Positions 6,763 to 14,470 of a stretch of 14,866 bases of DNA are shown one piece after another. Position 1 is the first letter of the stretch, and each line of letters starts with the position of its first letter. A program made the position numbers and the translations under genes. The DNA comes from Actinomycetota bacterium. GTDB lineage: Bacteria > Actinomycetota > Actinomycetes > Nanopelagicales > Nanopelagicaceae. Below the pieces are notes generated by a model. It did not search any database. It was not told the origin of the DNA and saw only the letters and a program-made list of their open reading frames with translations. The stretch covers positions 1 to 14,866 of the forward strand of contig CANKCX010000009.1 in NCBI GenBank assembly GCA_947480375.1. The letters run 5' to 3'.

Positions 6763-7666
6763 GGCGCACCTCTTTACTGCCCAAAATTCCTTGCGGGCGA
6801 ATAAATAGCGCAAGAAGTAAGAAAATTAAGATCGCTATAAATACATTCTCTGGTGCGCTATATACATTCACAAATGAGATGACATAGCCCAAAATAAATC
6901 CACCTAGAACTGAACCGGCCAAACTTGTCAGGCCACCAACAACAGCAGCAGTGAATCCGACAATTAATAGAAGATCTAAGGTATTTGGCGAAAGATTGGT
7001 TCTTGGTGTTACTAATAAACCTGCAAGTGAAGATGCGGTTCCGGATATTGCCCATCCCAGCGTTCTAACTGATCCGACTTTGATTCCACTGAGTCTGGTC
7101 ACTTCTGGATTTAGCGCACTTGCACGCATTGCAAGTCCCATTCCAGTCTTGGTGAAAAATATTGTGGTTAGTACCAGAGTTAGAAAAACAACTCCGATAA
7201 CAAATAAATCAAATCCCGTAATTGCCAAATTCGTGCTGCCAATCTTTATTGCATTTGGTGCAACTGGTGATGGAAAGCCCCGCTCTTCGCCAGCCCAAAA
7301 GATTCCAGCAAGTGCTTTTAATACTCCAAGGATTCCAAGTGAAGCAATCACCGGAATTGTTGTTCGCATTGACTGACTATTTAATAATTGAGAATTCTTA
7401 CGTGATGTTAATGGTCGCATTAACCCTAGATCTACTAGAGCGCCAAGCGCTGCTCCTGAAATGAGGGCAATAACAAAAGCGCTCCAATATGAATAACTGT
7501 GTTGGATTAATTGCGAAGCAATATAAGTTGTAAACATGGCTTGACCCATTTGTGCGAAGTTAACGATTCCGGCACCACGCCAAACTAAAACCAGACCAAG
7601 CGAGACGAGTGCATAAATTGCACCTTGCGCTGTTCCGGAGAAGAAGGCCGTCAGAAATGAAGTCAT
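6755..7666 (-). CDS. livH: Branched-chain amino acid-type ABC transporter permease LivH
   Basis: LivH is a membrane subunit of the importer and has the usual length (303 residues; E. coli LivH is of similar size). It shows the N-terminal GAIYALVSLGLVLVWRGAGI (15-34) and NFAQMGQ (36-42) typical of the family, and the cytoplasmic coupling loop TKTGMGLAMRASALNPEVTR (172-191) that docks on LivG/LivF. GGLTSLAGSVLGGFILG lies at 244-260, and the terminal RPQGILGS at 290-297 is shared with LivM. Eight or so hydrophobic segments are visible. The ATG start abuts the TAA of livF with no spacer, and a GGGGT ribosome site lies inside the end of livF. Its own stop lies inside the livM start region, so subunits are probably made in coupled amounts. 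Confidence 0.95.
   Translation of the reverse strand: MTSFLTAFFSGTAQGAIYALVSLGLVLVWRGAGIVNFAQMGQAMFTTYIASQLIQHSYSYWSAFVIALISGAALGALVDLGLMRPLTSRKNSQLLNSQSMRTTIPVIASLGILGVLKALAGIFWAGEERGFPSPVAPNAIKIGSTNLAITGFDLFVIGVVFLTLVLTTIFFTKTGMGLAMRASALNPEVTRLSGIKVGSVRTLGWAISGTASSLAGLLVTPRTNLSPNTLDLLLIVGFTAAVVGGLTSLAGSVLGGFILGYVISFVNVYSAPENVFIAILIFLLLALFIRPQGILGSKEVRRV
6767..6773 (-). promoter_or_regulatory. Ribosome-binding site choosing the livM GTG start
   Basis: AGAGGTG on the minus strand lies four bases before GTG 6762 and matches the 16S anti-Shine-Dalgarno complement well. It supports the short livM start rather than the ATG at 6813. Confidence 0.7.
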
Positions 7667-8380
7667 TTAATACCCCAAGTAAGCGGCTCGAAGGGATGAA
7701 TCAGCAATCATCTCTTTTGCTGGTAAGTCAGCAACAACTTTTCCAAGGGCAAGCAAAATTCCGTGGTCTGCAACTGCAAGTGCAGTGTTTGCATTTTGTT
7801 CGACCAATAAAACTGTTAATCCGGTAGCACGGCAGAGATCATTTACGATACTTATGATTTGTGCCGAGATAAGCGGGGCAAGGCCAAGTGAAGGTTCATC
7901 TAGCAATAATAATTTTGGTCTTGAAACTAAGGCTCGACTGATAGCCAACATTTGTCGCTCGCCACCTGAAAGTGAACCGGCTGCTTCATTGCGACGTTCG
8001 TACAAGATTGGAAAGAGTTCATAGACTTCTTTAGTTGCGATAGCTAAATCACCGCGAGCAATACGCTTTCGAAATAGGCCACCAAGTTCGATATTTTCGC
8101 CAACGCTTAATTGTGAAATTACCGCATGGCCTTCAGGTACTTGAGCAATCCCGCTTCTAACAATTGATTCAACGCTCTTGTGTGTCAGCTCTTGATCAAA
8201 CCACTTGATTGAACCACTTGATGCGCGTTCGAGACCGGAGATCGTGCGCAGCAAAGTGCTCTTACCTGCGCCATTTGCACCAATCACAGTTGTGATCAAC
8301 CCTGGCTTTGCTTGAAAGCTAACGCCATTTAGCGCTTTAACTGAAGCAAATTCAGTTACAAGATTAGATATGGCAAGCAT
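7667..8380 (-). CDS. livF: Branched-chain amino acid-type ABC transporter ATPase LivF
   Basis: LivF is one of the two cytoplasmic ATPases that power the LivHM permease. The protein is 237 residues, standard for LivF. Motifs in order are Walker A GANGAGKST at 34-42, QVPEGH at 80-85 (the LivF-type segment beyond the Q-loop), an intact signature LSGGERQ at 137-143, Walker B LLLLDEP at 157-163 with catalytic Glu162, and VEQN at 193-196. In VEQN a glutamine takes the place of the switch histidine; this is normal for LivF proteins and not a defect. The ATG overlaps the livG stop by one base (TAATG), and livH begins immediately after its TAA. Compared with LivG, it keeps all the conserved ATPase residues expected for its family. 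Confidence 0.96.
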   Translation of the reverse strand: MLAISNLVTEFASVKALNGVSFQAKPGLITTVIGANGAGKSTLLRTISGLERASSGSIKWFDQELTHKSVESIVRSGIAQVPEGHAVISQLSVGENIELGGLFRKRIARGDLAIATKEVYELFPILYERRNEAAGSLSGGERQMLAISRALVSRPKLLLLDEPSLGLAPLISAQIISIVNDLCRATGLTVLLVEQNANTALAVADHGILLALGKVVADLPAKEMIADSSLRAAYLGY

Positions 8381-9168
8381 TAGGCACCGAGTTTTGAATT
8401 CTCGCCAGGATTATCAGTGTGACCTAAATAAGCTTCGATCACTGCAGGGTCTCGTTTTACTTCATCGTAATGACCAGTTGCAATTAACTTACCGAAGTTT
8501 AGAACATTGACCGTATCTGAAATTTCACGGACAAAATCCACATGGTGTTCGACAATTAAAATTGAGCATCGGCGTTTAATCTGCTTTATAAGTGAAGCAA
8601 GAGCATCAATATCATCTTGGCCAAGACCGGCAGCTGGTTCATCCAAGAGTAAGAGTTTTGGGTTTATAACCAAAGCCCTAGCTAGAGCTACCCGTTTTGA
8701 ATCGGGATAACTAAGTTCCGAAGGTTTGCTATCAATCAGCGCACTTCCACCAACCCACGCAAGTGCTTCTTCAGCGCGTTGCTTTAAGCCTGCTTCTACT
8801 TTTCCTGAAAGCCCGAATAATTCTTTCATGAAATTTGGTTTGTAATTCTTATCAGCGCCAACCATCACATTTTGAATTACAGATAACTCATTAAAAAGCC
8901 CAACACCTTGCAGCGTGCGTGTTATTCCCAGATCAACTAATTCATGTGGCTTGGGAAATTCTCGCTCTACTCCTTCAAATGCAAATGTTCCCGAATCACT
9001 TTTAACTAACCCAGAAATGCAATTGAATACCGTGGTCTTTCCGGCACCGTTTGGACCAATTAATCCAACAACGCTATTTTTTGGAACATCGAGAGAGACA
9101 TCTGTAAGCGCTTTCACTCCACCAAAGGAGACTGATAGCTTCGAGATGGATAGCAGGGATGAACTCAC
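8380..9168 (-). CDS. livG: Branched-chain amino acid-type ABC transporter ATPase LivG with altered signature motif
   Basis: LivG is the partner ATPase of LivF. The 262-residue protein has Walker A GPNGAGKTT at 38-46, a Q-loop glutamine at 87 in RTLQGVGLF, Walker B LLLLDEP at 172-178 followed by AAGL, and a switch histidine at 208 in VEHH. The signature, normally LSGGQ or LSYG/LPYG in LivG proteins, reads LSYPDSKR at 152-159, so the usual signature glycine is replaced by proline. The start GTG shares GTGA with the alr stop, a 4-bp overlap, and no clear Shine-Dalgarno is present. Translation therefore probably depends on ribosomes finishing alr. It is the first gene of the transporter cassette. 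Activity is likely kept, since the other site can use LivF's intact signature, but this is inference. Confidence 0.95.
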   Translation of the reverse strand: MSSSLLSISKLSVSFGGVKALTDVSLDVPKNSVVGLIGPNGAGKTTVFNCISGLVKSDSGTFAFEGVEREFPKPHELVDLGITRTLQGVGLFNELSVIQNVMVGADKNYKPNFMKELFGLSGKVEAGLKQRAEEALAWVGGSALIDSKPSELSYPDSKRVALARALVINPKLLLLDEPAAGLGQDDIDALASLIKQIKRRCSILIVEHHVDFVREISDTVNVLNFGKLIATGHYDEVKRDPAVIEAYLGHTDNPGENSKLGA

Positions 9169-10259
9169 GCGTAGATTCTAGGCACGCGAGTGGCAATTCG
9201 CGTAACAATTTCATAATTAATTGTTCCAGCGGCGCTGGCCCAGTCATCAATTGAATATCCAAGAGGGCCAAATACTTCTGCAATATCTCCTGCTTTTGCA
9301 TCAGAATCTGGTCCAAGATCAACAACGAATTGATCCATAGAGACTCGACCAATAATTGGTGCCTTCGCCCCTGCAACAAATACACCTGCGTTATTTGTTG
9401 TGCAACGTGGAATTCCGTCGGAATATCCCATTGTGATAATTGCTAACTTCGTATCCCGCGAAGTAATTTCGGTACCGCCATATCCAACGGGTGAACCAGC
9501 TGGAACTCGCTTTACTAAATGCACTTCAGCTTTTAGCGTCATTGCGGGTTCTAAATCTAATGACTGTGATGATCCCAAGGTATTAATATCAGGACTTAAG
9601 CCATACATCGAAATTCCAAGTCGCACTATGTCATTGTGCGAATTCGGATTTCGCAAAATTGCTGCAGAATTGGCAAAGTGAATAAATTCTGGCGAGATTC
9701 CAATAGCCCGTAGCTCGGCTAATTTATTTTCAAATTCTAGAAGTTGTAATGTATTTGCAGATTCTTCTGGTTCATCAGCCCTTGCAAAGTGCGACCAAAA
9801 TCCCACAACATCTATATCGGCACCCTTAACAGCAATTAAGAATTCGTTCCATTCGCCAAGCAAACCACCACGAGTCATGCCAGTGTCAACTTCAATGTGT
9901 ACTCGCGGCCGCTTACCAAGTGCTTTACCTGCCGCGACAACTAATTCCAGATGACGAAGCGATGGGATAGAAAGATCAATATTTAATTCGATTGCCTCTT
10001 TGAAATCGGAATTCGGTGGAGTTAGCCAGGCAATAACTGGTGCGGTGACGCCATTTTCACGAAGTTTTACCGCTTCTTCTAGAAGTGCGACACCAAGCCA
10101 TTTCGCACCAGAATCAATCGCGCATTTTGCGACAGGGATTAAGCCATGTCCATATGCATCAGCCTTTACAACAGCTAGAACTTGGGCAGAAGTTTGGTTT
10201 CGAATTAATTTAATATTATTCGCGATAGCTTTTAAATTTACTTCGACAACGGCCCGCAT
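9165..10259 (-). CDS. alr: Alanine racemase
   Basis: Alr is a PLP enzyme that converts L-alanine to D-alanine for peptidoglycan. The 364-residue protein has the PLP lysine K32 in VVKADAYGHG, the phosphate/substrate-site region DTGMTRGG at 125-132, NSAA at 197-200, VRLGISMYG at 212-220, the catalytic tyrosine Y260 in VGYGGTE, GYSDG at 278-282 and SMDQ at 307-310. This covers the full two-domain enzyme (N-terminal TIM barrel, C-terminal beta domain). The ATG overlaps the acpS stop by one base (TAATG). The stop overlaps livG by four bases. In mycobacteria alr is directly followed by tsaE, so its downstream neighbour here is unusual. No NAD(P)HX dehydratase/epimerase gene is found beside it. Confidence 0.97.
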   Translation of the reverse strand: MRAVVEVNLKAIANNIKLIRNQTSAQVLAVVKADAYGHGLIPVAKCAIDSGAKWLGVALLEEAVKLRENGVTAPVIAWLTPPNSDFKEAIELNIDLSIPSLRHLELVVAAGKALGKRPRVHIEVDTGMTRGGLLGEWNEFLIAVKGADIDVVGFWSHFARADEPEESANTLQLLEFENKLAELRAIGISPEFIHFANSAAILRNPNSHNDIVRLGISMYGLSPDINTLGSSQSLDLEPAMTLKAEVHLVKRVPAGSPVGYGGTEITSRDTKLAIITMGYSDGIPRCTTNNAGVFVAGAKAPIIGRVSMDQFVVDLGPDSDAKAGDIAEVFGPLGYSIDDWASAAGTINYEIVTRIATRVPRIYA

Positions 10260-10609
10260 TAGTTAGCCTCGACAATCACCATAGCGGATGCTATTCCACC
10301 ATCATGTGAAAGCGTAAGGTGCACGGTGTGATTGCTTAGTCGCTTCGCCATCTCACCGCTAAATTCGAAGTTTGGCTTTCCACTTGCCTCATTTACTACC
10401 TCGGCCTCTTGCCAGTTAAATGCAGCTTTAGCATTTAGCGCTTTTGCCAGTGCTTCCTTTGCGGCAAATCTGGCCGCCAGACTTGATGGCTTTAACTTTG
10501 CTTCATTCGCAGTAAATACACGAGTAAGTAAGCCAGGTGTGCGTTCAAGGGATTCTTGGAAACGTTCAATAGCAACAACATCTATACCGATTCCGATAAT
10601 TGAAGTCAT
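10259..10609 (-). CDS. acpS: Holo-[acyl-carrier-protein] synthase AcpS
   Basis: AcpS transfers 4'-phosphopantetheine from CoA to the serine of acyl carrier protein. The 116-residue protein fits the trimeric AcpS family (about 120 residues). Conserved parts are GIGIDVVAIERF at 6-17 with the metal-binding Asp10, ARFAAKEALAKAL at 46-58 with the second metal ligand Glu52, and LTLSHDGGIASAMVI at 98-112, which forms the CoA pocket. Start and stop both form one-base TAATG junctions with the neighbouring PAP2 and alr genes. AcpS near glmS and alr is an established actinobacterial arrangement. Confidence 0.96.
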   Translation of the reverse strand: MTSIIGIGIDVVAIERFQESLERTPGLLTRVFTANEAKLKPSSLAARFAAKEALAKALNAKAAFNWQEAEVVNEASGKPNFEFSGEMAKRLSNHTVHLTLSHDGGIASAMVIVEAN

Positions 10610-11289
10610 TATGAGGGCTGCTTATCAGATGGAATAAATCGATCAACTGCAATTATCGCGACTAAGAGCGCACCACCAATAAAAACTCCACCAAGCAAAT
10701 CAGAGAACCAGTGGGTATTTCTAATCAGAGAAACAATAAATACGGTAGCTGTAATTAAACCAACGATTGGATAAAGCTTGATGCCTTCGAAGGGCGCCCG
10801 ATTTGTATATCGATAGATTAAATATGCAAGCAGGCCCCAAGTGATTAGCGCATTAGAAGCGTGACCACTTGGATATGACATGCCATCTGCATGCAAGACA
10901 TCGATATAAAGTCTTGGCTTAGTTCTGCCAATAATTATCTTGGTTACACCAACAACTAAATTAAGCGAGAGCAGCGCAAGCAATGAGAGATTAATCGGTC
11001 TAAAAGACTTGAATCGCAAACTAATGATTGCCGCGCAAATTAGCAGAACAGTTGCGGTGAACCAGCGAAGTCCAAGATCATCTAGGCCAATCAAAATATG
11101 ACCGGCCAACCCCTTAAACTGCGGATTCTTTAAGTGCAGAACATAATGGTCGAATTGGTACAACCAACCACGAGTTAAAACTTGTTGGGTGATAAATAAG
11201 AATCCAAGAAAGAGAAGTGCTGAAACCCGTAAGGCGTGGAACATTTCGGCCCGGCGTTTACTTAATGGATCAATTTCAATTTGCGACAT
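10609..11289 (-). CDS. PAP2-superfamily membrane phosphatase (lipid phosphatase candidate)
   Basis: A 226-residue integral membrane protein with about six hydrophobic segments (roughly 23-39, 76-92, 100-118, 145-161, 173-190, 196-215). The PAP2 / type 2 phosphatidic acid phosphatase motifs are present in modified form. Motif 1 reads K117 to K124-P125 (KX6KP rather than KX6RP), motif 2 is PSGH at 140-143 with catalytic His143, and motif 3 has H193-WFS-D197. The arginine normally six residues before that histidine is a serine, while an arginine sits three before it. The frame is open to 11370, but the ATG at 11289 starts one base after the glmS stop, whereas longer forms would overlap glmS by about 80 bases. 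Among peptidoglycan genes, undecaprenyl-diphosphate or another prenyl-phosphate is a reasonable substrate guess, not shown by sequence. Confidence 0.85.
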   Translation of the reverse strand: MSQIEIDPLSKRRAEMFHALRVSALLFLGFLFITQQVLTRGWLYQFDHYVLHLKNPQFKGLAGHILIGLDDLGLRWFTATVLLICAAIISLRFKSFRPINLSLLALLSLNLVVGVTKIIIGRTKPRLYIDVLHADGMSYPSGHASNALITWGLLAYLIYRYTNRAPFEGIKLYPIVGLITATVFIVSLIRNTHWFSDLLGGVFIGGALLVAIIAVDRFIPSDKQPS

Positions 11290-11290
11290 G

Positions 11291-13111
11291 TCACTCGACC
11301 GTAACCGATTTAGCCAAATTGCGAGGTTGATCAACATCATTTCCGCGGGCGATTGCCATTTCGTATGCAATTACTTGCAATGGGACCACAGATAAAACTG
11401 GTTGAAGAAATTCATGCGTTGTTGGAATTCGAACTAAGTAATCGGCAGCTTCAAGTTTTGAATCTGCAATCGCAATAACCACAGCGCCTCTCGCCTTTAC
11501 CTCTTGAATATTTGATGCCATCTTTTCGGCTAATAATGAACCAGCCGCTGGCATAATCGCAACTACAGGAGTTCCATCTTCAATCAAAGCGATTGGTCCA
11601 TGTTTTAACTCGCCACCTGCAAAACCTTCAGCATGCATATACGCCAATTCTTTTAACTTTAGCGCGCCTTCAAGTGCAGTTGGAAAACCAACATGGCGGC
11701 CAAGAAATAACATTGAATTCGCGCTACTGAATTTTCTAGTTAACTCACGGAGCGGCTCCACTGTCTCAAGCACCTGTTCTACCTTTGCGGGAAGCTCGGA
11801 TAATTCAGATTCAATTTCCGAAATTAATTGGGCAGATATCGTTCCTCTAATTCGACCCAGGTGTAGACCAATCAAATACATTGCAATTAGTTGAGTTTCG
11901 AAGGCCTTAGTAGATGCAACTGCGATTTCAGGGCCGGCATGCGTATAAAGAACTGCATCAGATTCCCTCGGAATGGTTGAGCCATTTGTATTGCAAACCG
12001 CAAAGACAATTGCGCCCTTTTCTTTGGCATAACGCATCGCCATTAAAGTATCCATCGTTTCACCAGATTGTGAAACCGGAATTACTAAAGTGTTTTTATC
12101 AACACTTGGATCTCGATAACGATATTCAGATGCCAGCTCGACATCAACTGCGATATTGGCCCATTTTTCAATCGCATACTTTCCAACTAGTCCCGCGTTA
12201 AATGCAGTTCCGCAGGCAACGATTACAACTTTCTCAATCTTTGTTAGATCTATTCCGTTAGTGATTGCGCTATCCAACCCAGCAACGCGGCCAAGCAAAG
12301 TATCTGCAATTGCCTTTGGTTGTTCAAAGATTTCCTTAAGCATGAAGTGTTCAAAGCCACCACGTTCTGCTGCGCTGGCATCCCAAGAAATTTCATATTC
12401 ATTATGAGGCAAAACTTTCCCTGATAAATCTGTGATGACAATTGATTCAGCTGTTATGTCCGCGACCTCGTCTTGACCAAGTTCTAAAGCGCGTTTGGTA
12501 TGTGCAATAAATGCTGAAACATCTGAAGCCAAGAAATTCTCACCATTGCCTACCCCAACTACAAGTGGTGAATTTCGGCGAGCTCCGACAATACGTCCGG
12601 GTTCATCGCTATGTATCGCCAACAAAGTAAATGAGCCACGTAAAACTTTGCAGATATCGCGCATCGCTGCTGCAAGATCCCCGCTATTTGCTTTTCGTGC
12701 ATCGCTTAAAAGGTGGGCAACAGATTCGGTATCTGTTTCAGATTTAAATACATGCCCGGCCTTCTCTAACTCGCGACGAAGTTCGAGGTAATTTTCGATG
12801 ATTCCATTATGAATAACTGCAAGCTTTCCTTCGTTATCTAAATGCGGATGTGCATTTTCATCAGTTGGACCGCCGTGGGTTGCCCATCTTGTATGCCCAA
12901 TTCCGCTGTGCGAATTTGGGATCTTGGTGCCCAAAATTTCTTCTAAATTTCCTAATTTTCCTGCACGCTTTTCAACCCATAGTTTTTCACCAGCAGTTGT
13001 TGCTAAAGCTATTCCCGCAGAGTCATAACCTCGATATTCGAGTTTGCGAAGGCCTTCTAAAACTGGTGTAAGTGCGAGTTCTTTTCCGGTGTAACCAACA
13101 ATGCCACACAT
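11291..13111 (-). CDS. glmS: Glutamine--fructose-6-phosphate aminotransferase (isomerising) GlmS
   Basis: GlmS makes glucosamine-6-phosphate from fructose-6-phosphate and glutamine, the entry to UDP-GlcNAc. At 606 residues it is full length. The N-terminal glutaminase domain begins MCGIVGY with Cys2 as nucleophile, and has HTRWATHG at 73-80 and HNGIIENY at 101-108. The two SIS sugar-phosphate domains show CGTAFNAG at 300-307, SQSGETMD at 347-354, GRHVGFPTALEGALKLKE at 471-488 and ELKHGP at 501-506. The C-terminus NLAKSVTVE is the classic GlmS ending that contributes to the active site. ATG 13111 has a strong AAGGAGT ribosome site seven bases upstream, within the 20-base gap after glmM. There is no space for a glmS ribozyme. 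The next gene, the PAP2 phosphatase, starts one base after its TGA. Confidence 0.98.
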   Translation of the reverse strand: MCGIVGYTGKELALTPVLEGLRKLEYRGYDSAGIALATTAGEKLWVEKRAGKLGNLEEILGTKIPNSHSGIGHTRWATHGGPTDENAHPHLDNEGKLAVIHNGIIENYLELRRELEKAGHVFKSETDTESVAHLLSDARKANSGDLAAAMRDICKVLRGSFTLLAIHSDEPGRIVGARRNSPLVVGVGNGENFLASDVSAFIAHTKRALELGQDEVADITAESIVITDLSGKVLPHNEYEISWDASAAERGGFEHFMLKEIFEQPKAIADTLLGRVAGLDSAITNGIDLTKIEKVVIVACGTAFNAGLVGKYAIEKWANIAVDVELASEYRYRDPSVDKNTLVIPVSQSGETMDTLMAMRYAKEKGAIVFAVCNTNGSTIPRESDAVLYTHAGPEIAVASTKAFETQLIAMYLIGLHLGRIRGTISAQLISEIESELSELPAKVEQVLETVEPLRELTRKFSSANSMLFLGRHVGFPTALEGALKLKELAYMHAEGFAGGELKHGPIALIEDGTPVVAIMPAAGSLLAEKMASNIQEVKARGAVVIAIADSKLEAADYLVRIPTTHEFLQPVLSVVPLQVIAYEMAIARGNDVDQPRNLAKSVTVE

Positions 13112-13131
13112 AGAAAAGACTCCTTAAATAA

Positions 13132-14454
13132 TTACGAGAGTTCTAATCTTACTAGCGATGCAAGCTTCTGTGCGATTTCCTCGGCAACGCTCTGGCTTTC
13201 CGCCTCAACCATTACTCGCACAAGTGGTTCAGTTCCAGATGCACGAAGCAAGATGCGACCAGTTGAACCAAGTTTTGCTTCAAGTTCGCCAATCGCTGAC
13301 GCAATCGCTTTAGAAGTTTGTAACTTGCTCTTATCAACGTCATTCACATTAATTAATACTTGTGGGAAGCGAACCATAATTTTTGCGAGTTCGGCTAATG
13401 ACTTCTTGGTTTTAGCCATTACTGACATCAACTGCAAGGCTGTCAAAAGTCCATCTCCGGTGTTTGCAAAATCGCGCATAATTATGTGGCCTGATTGTTC
13501 GCCACCGAGTTTGTGACCATTGGCCAACATATTTTCTAGAACATAACGATCGCCAACAGGTGTTTTTTCAAATGAAATTCCGGAATCGCTCATGGCTTTA
13601 ATGAATCCCAAGTTGGTCATAACGGTTCCGACTACGGTTGGAACTTTCCACTCTTTCGCCAAAATTGCCAGAATAAAATCGCCATCAACTAGATTGCCGG
13701 CAGCATCAACAGCTAGGGCGCGATCAGCATCACCATCATGTGCAATACCTATATCTGCACCATTCGCCTTGACTTGTGCAATTAAGTTTTCGATATGTGT
13801 TGAACCGCAATTGTCATTGATGTTTAAACCATTTGGCTGATTTGAAATAGCAATAACTTGGGCGCCAGCTCGTGCATAAACTTCAGGGGCAACTTCTGAT
13901 GATGCGCCATTTGCGCAATCAACTACAACTTTTATGCCATCAAGGTTGATAGAAAGTGATGAAAGTAGGTGATAGATATATCTTTCGCTCGCTGATTCAT
14001 CAACGATAACTCGACCTACGTCACGACCAATTGGTCGGTCCCAAGGTTCATTTAGCCTTGCTTCGATTGCAGCTTCAAGGGCATCGTCTAACTTTCCGCC
14101 ACCCTTAGCAAAGAATTTAATTCCGTTATCAGGCATTGGATTGTGGGATGCGCTAATCATTACGCCAAGATCTGCGCCAGTTGATGCAACTAAATGAGCG
14201 ATTGCAGGTGTTGGAAGAACTCCGACTTTATAAACATCAACACCGGCGCTTGCTAAACCAGCAACGATTGCAGCTTCTAGAAATTCACCAGATGCACGAG
14301 AGTCTTGTCCAACAATTGCTTTAGGACGATTCTTTGAAATTGCACCGACTTCGCCCAATACGTGCGCAGCGGCGACAGCTAAATCGAGTGCGAGTTCGGC
14401 AGTTAAATCACGATTGGCAATGCCTCTGACACCATCAGTGCCAAAGAGAGCCAT
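13132..14454 (-). CDS. glmM: Phosphoglucosamine mutase GlmM
   Basis: GlmM interconverts glucosamine-6-phosphate and glucosamine-1-phosphate, the step after GlmS. The 440-residue protein is the normal size for the alpha-D-phosphohexomutase family. It starts LFGTDGVRG (3-11), and has the phosphoserine loop ISASHNP with Ser103, the magnesium loop DGDADR at 240-245, the sugar-specificity loop GGEQSGH at 317-323 and the phosphate-binding RASGTEPLVR at 404-413. The sugar loop sequence fits glucosamine rather than glucose or mannose substrates. The start ATG follows the rpsI stop by 16 bases, and I see no Shine-Dalgarno in that gap. Its translation may rest on coupling to rpsI. The rpsI-glmM-glmS order is conserved in actinobacteria. 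Confidence 0.98.
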   Translation of the reverse strand: MALFGTDGVRGIANRDLTAELALDLAVAAAHVLGEVGAISKNRPKAIVGQDSRASGEFLEAAIVAGLASAGVDVYKVGVLPTPAIAHLVASTGADLGVMISASHNPMPDNGIKFFAKGGGKLDDALEAAIEARLNEPWDRPIGRDVGRVIVDESASERYIYHLLSSLSINLDGIKVVVDCANGASSEVAPEVYARAGAQVIAISNQPNGLNINDNCGSTHIENLIAQVKANGADIGIAHDGDADRALAVDAAGNLVDGDFILAILAKEWKVPTVVGTVMTNLGFIKAMSDSGISFEKTPVGDRYVLENMLANGHKLGGEQSGHIIMRDFANTGDGLLTALQLMSVMAKTKKSLAELAKIMVRFPQVLINVNDVDKSKLQTSKAIASAIGELEAKLGSTGRILLRASGTEPLVRVMVEAESQSVAEEIAQKLASLVRLELS

Positions 14455-14470
14455 GATTGCGAAAGTTGAA

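Noticed and set aside
6763..6813. Longer LivM from an ATG inside livH
   Set aside because: It adds 17 non-conserved residues and a large overlap. GTG 6762 has a strong ribosome site and a normal LivM beginning.
11290..11370. Longer PAP2 protein reaching back into glmS
   Set aside because: The extra 27 residues overlie the conserved GlmS C-terminus in another frame. ATG 11289 starts one base after the glmS stop.
13112..13131. glmS ribozyme or other leader before glmS
   Set aside because: The gap after glmM is only 20 bases and holds just the ribosome site, which is far too short for the ribozyme.
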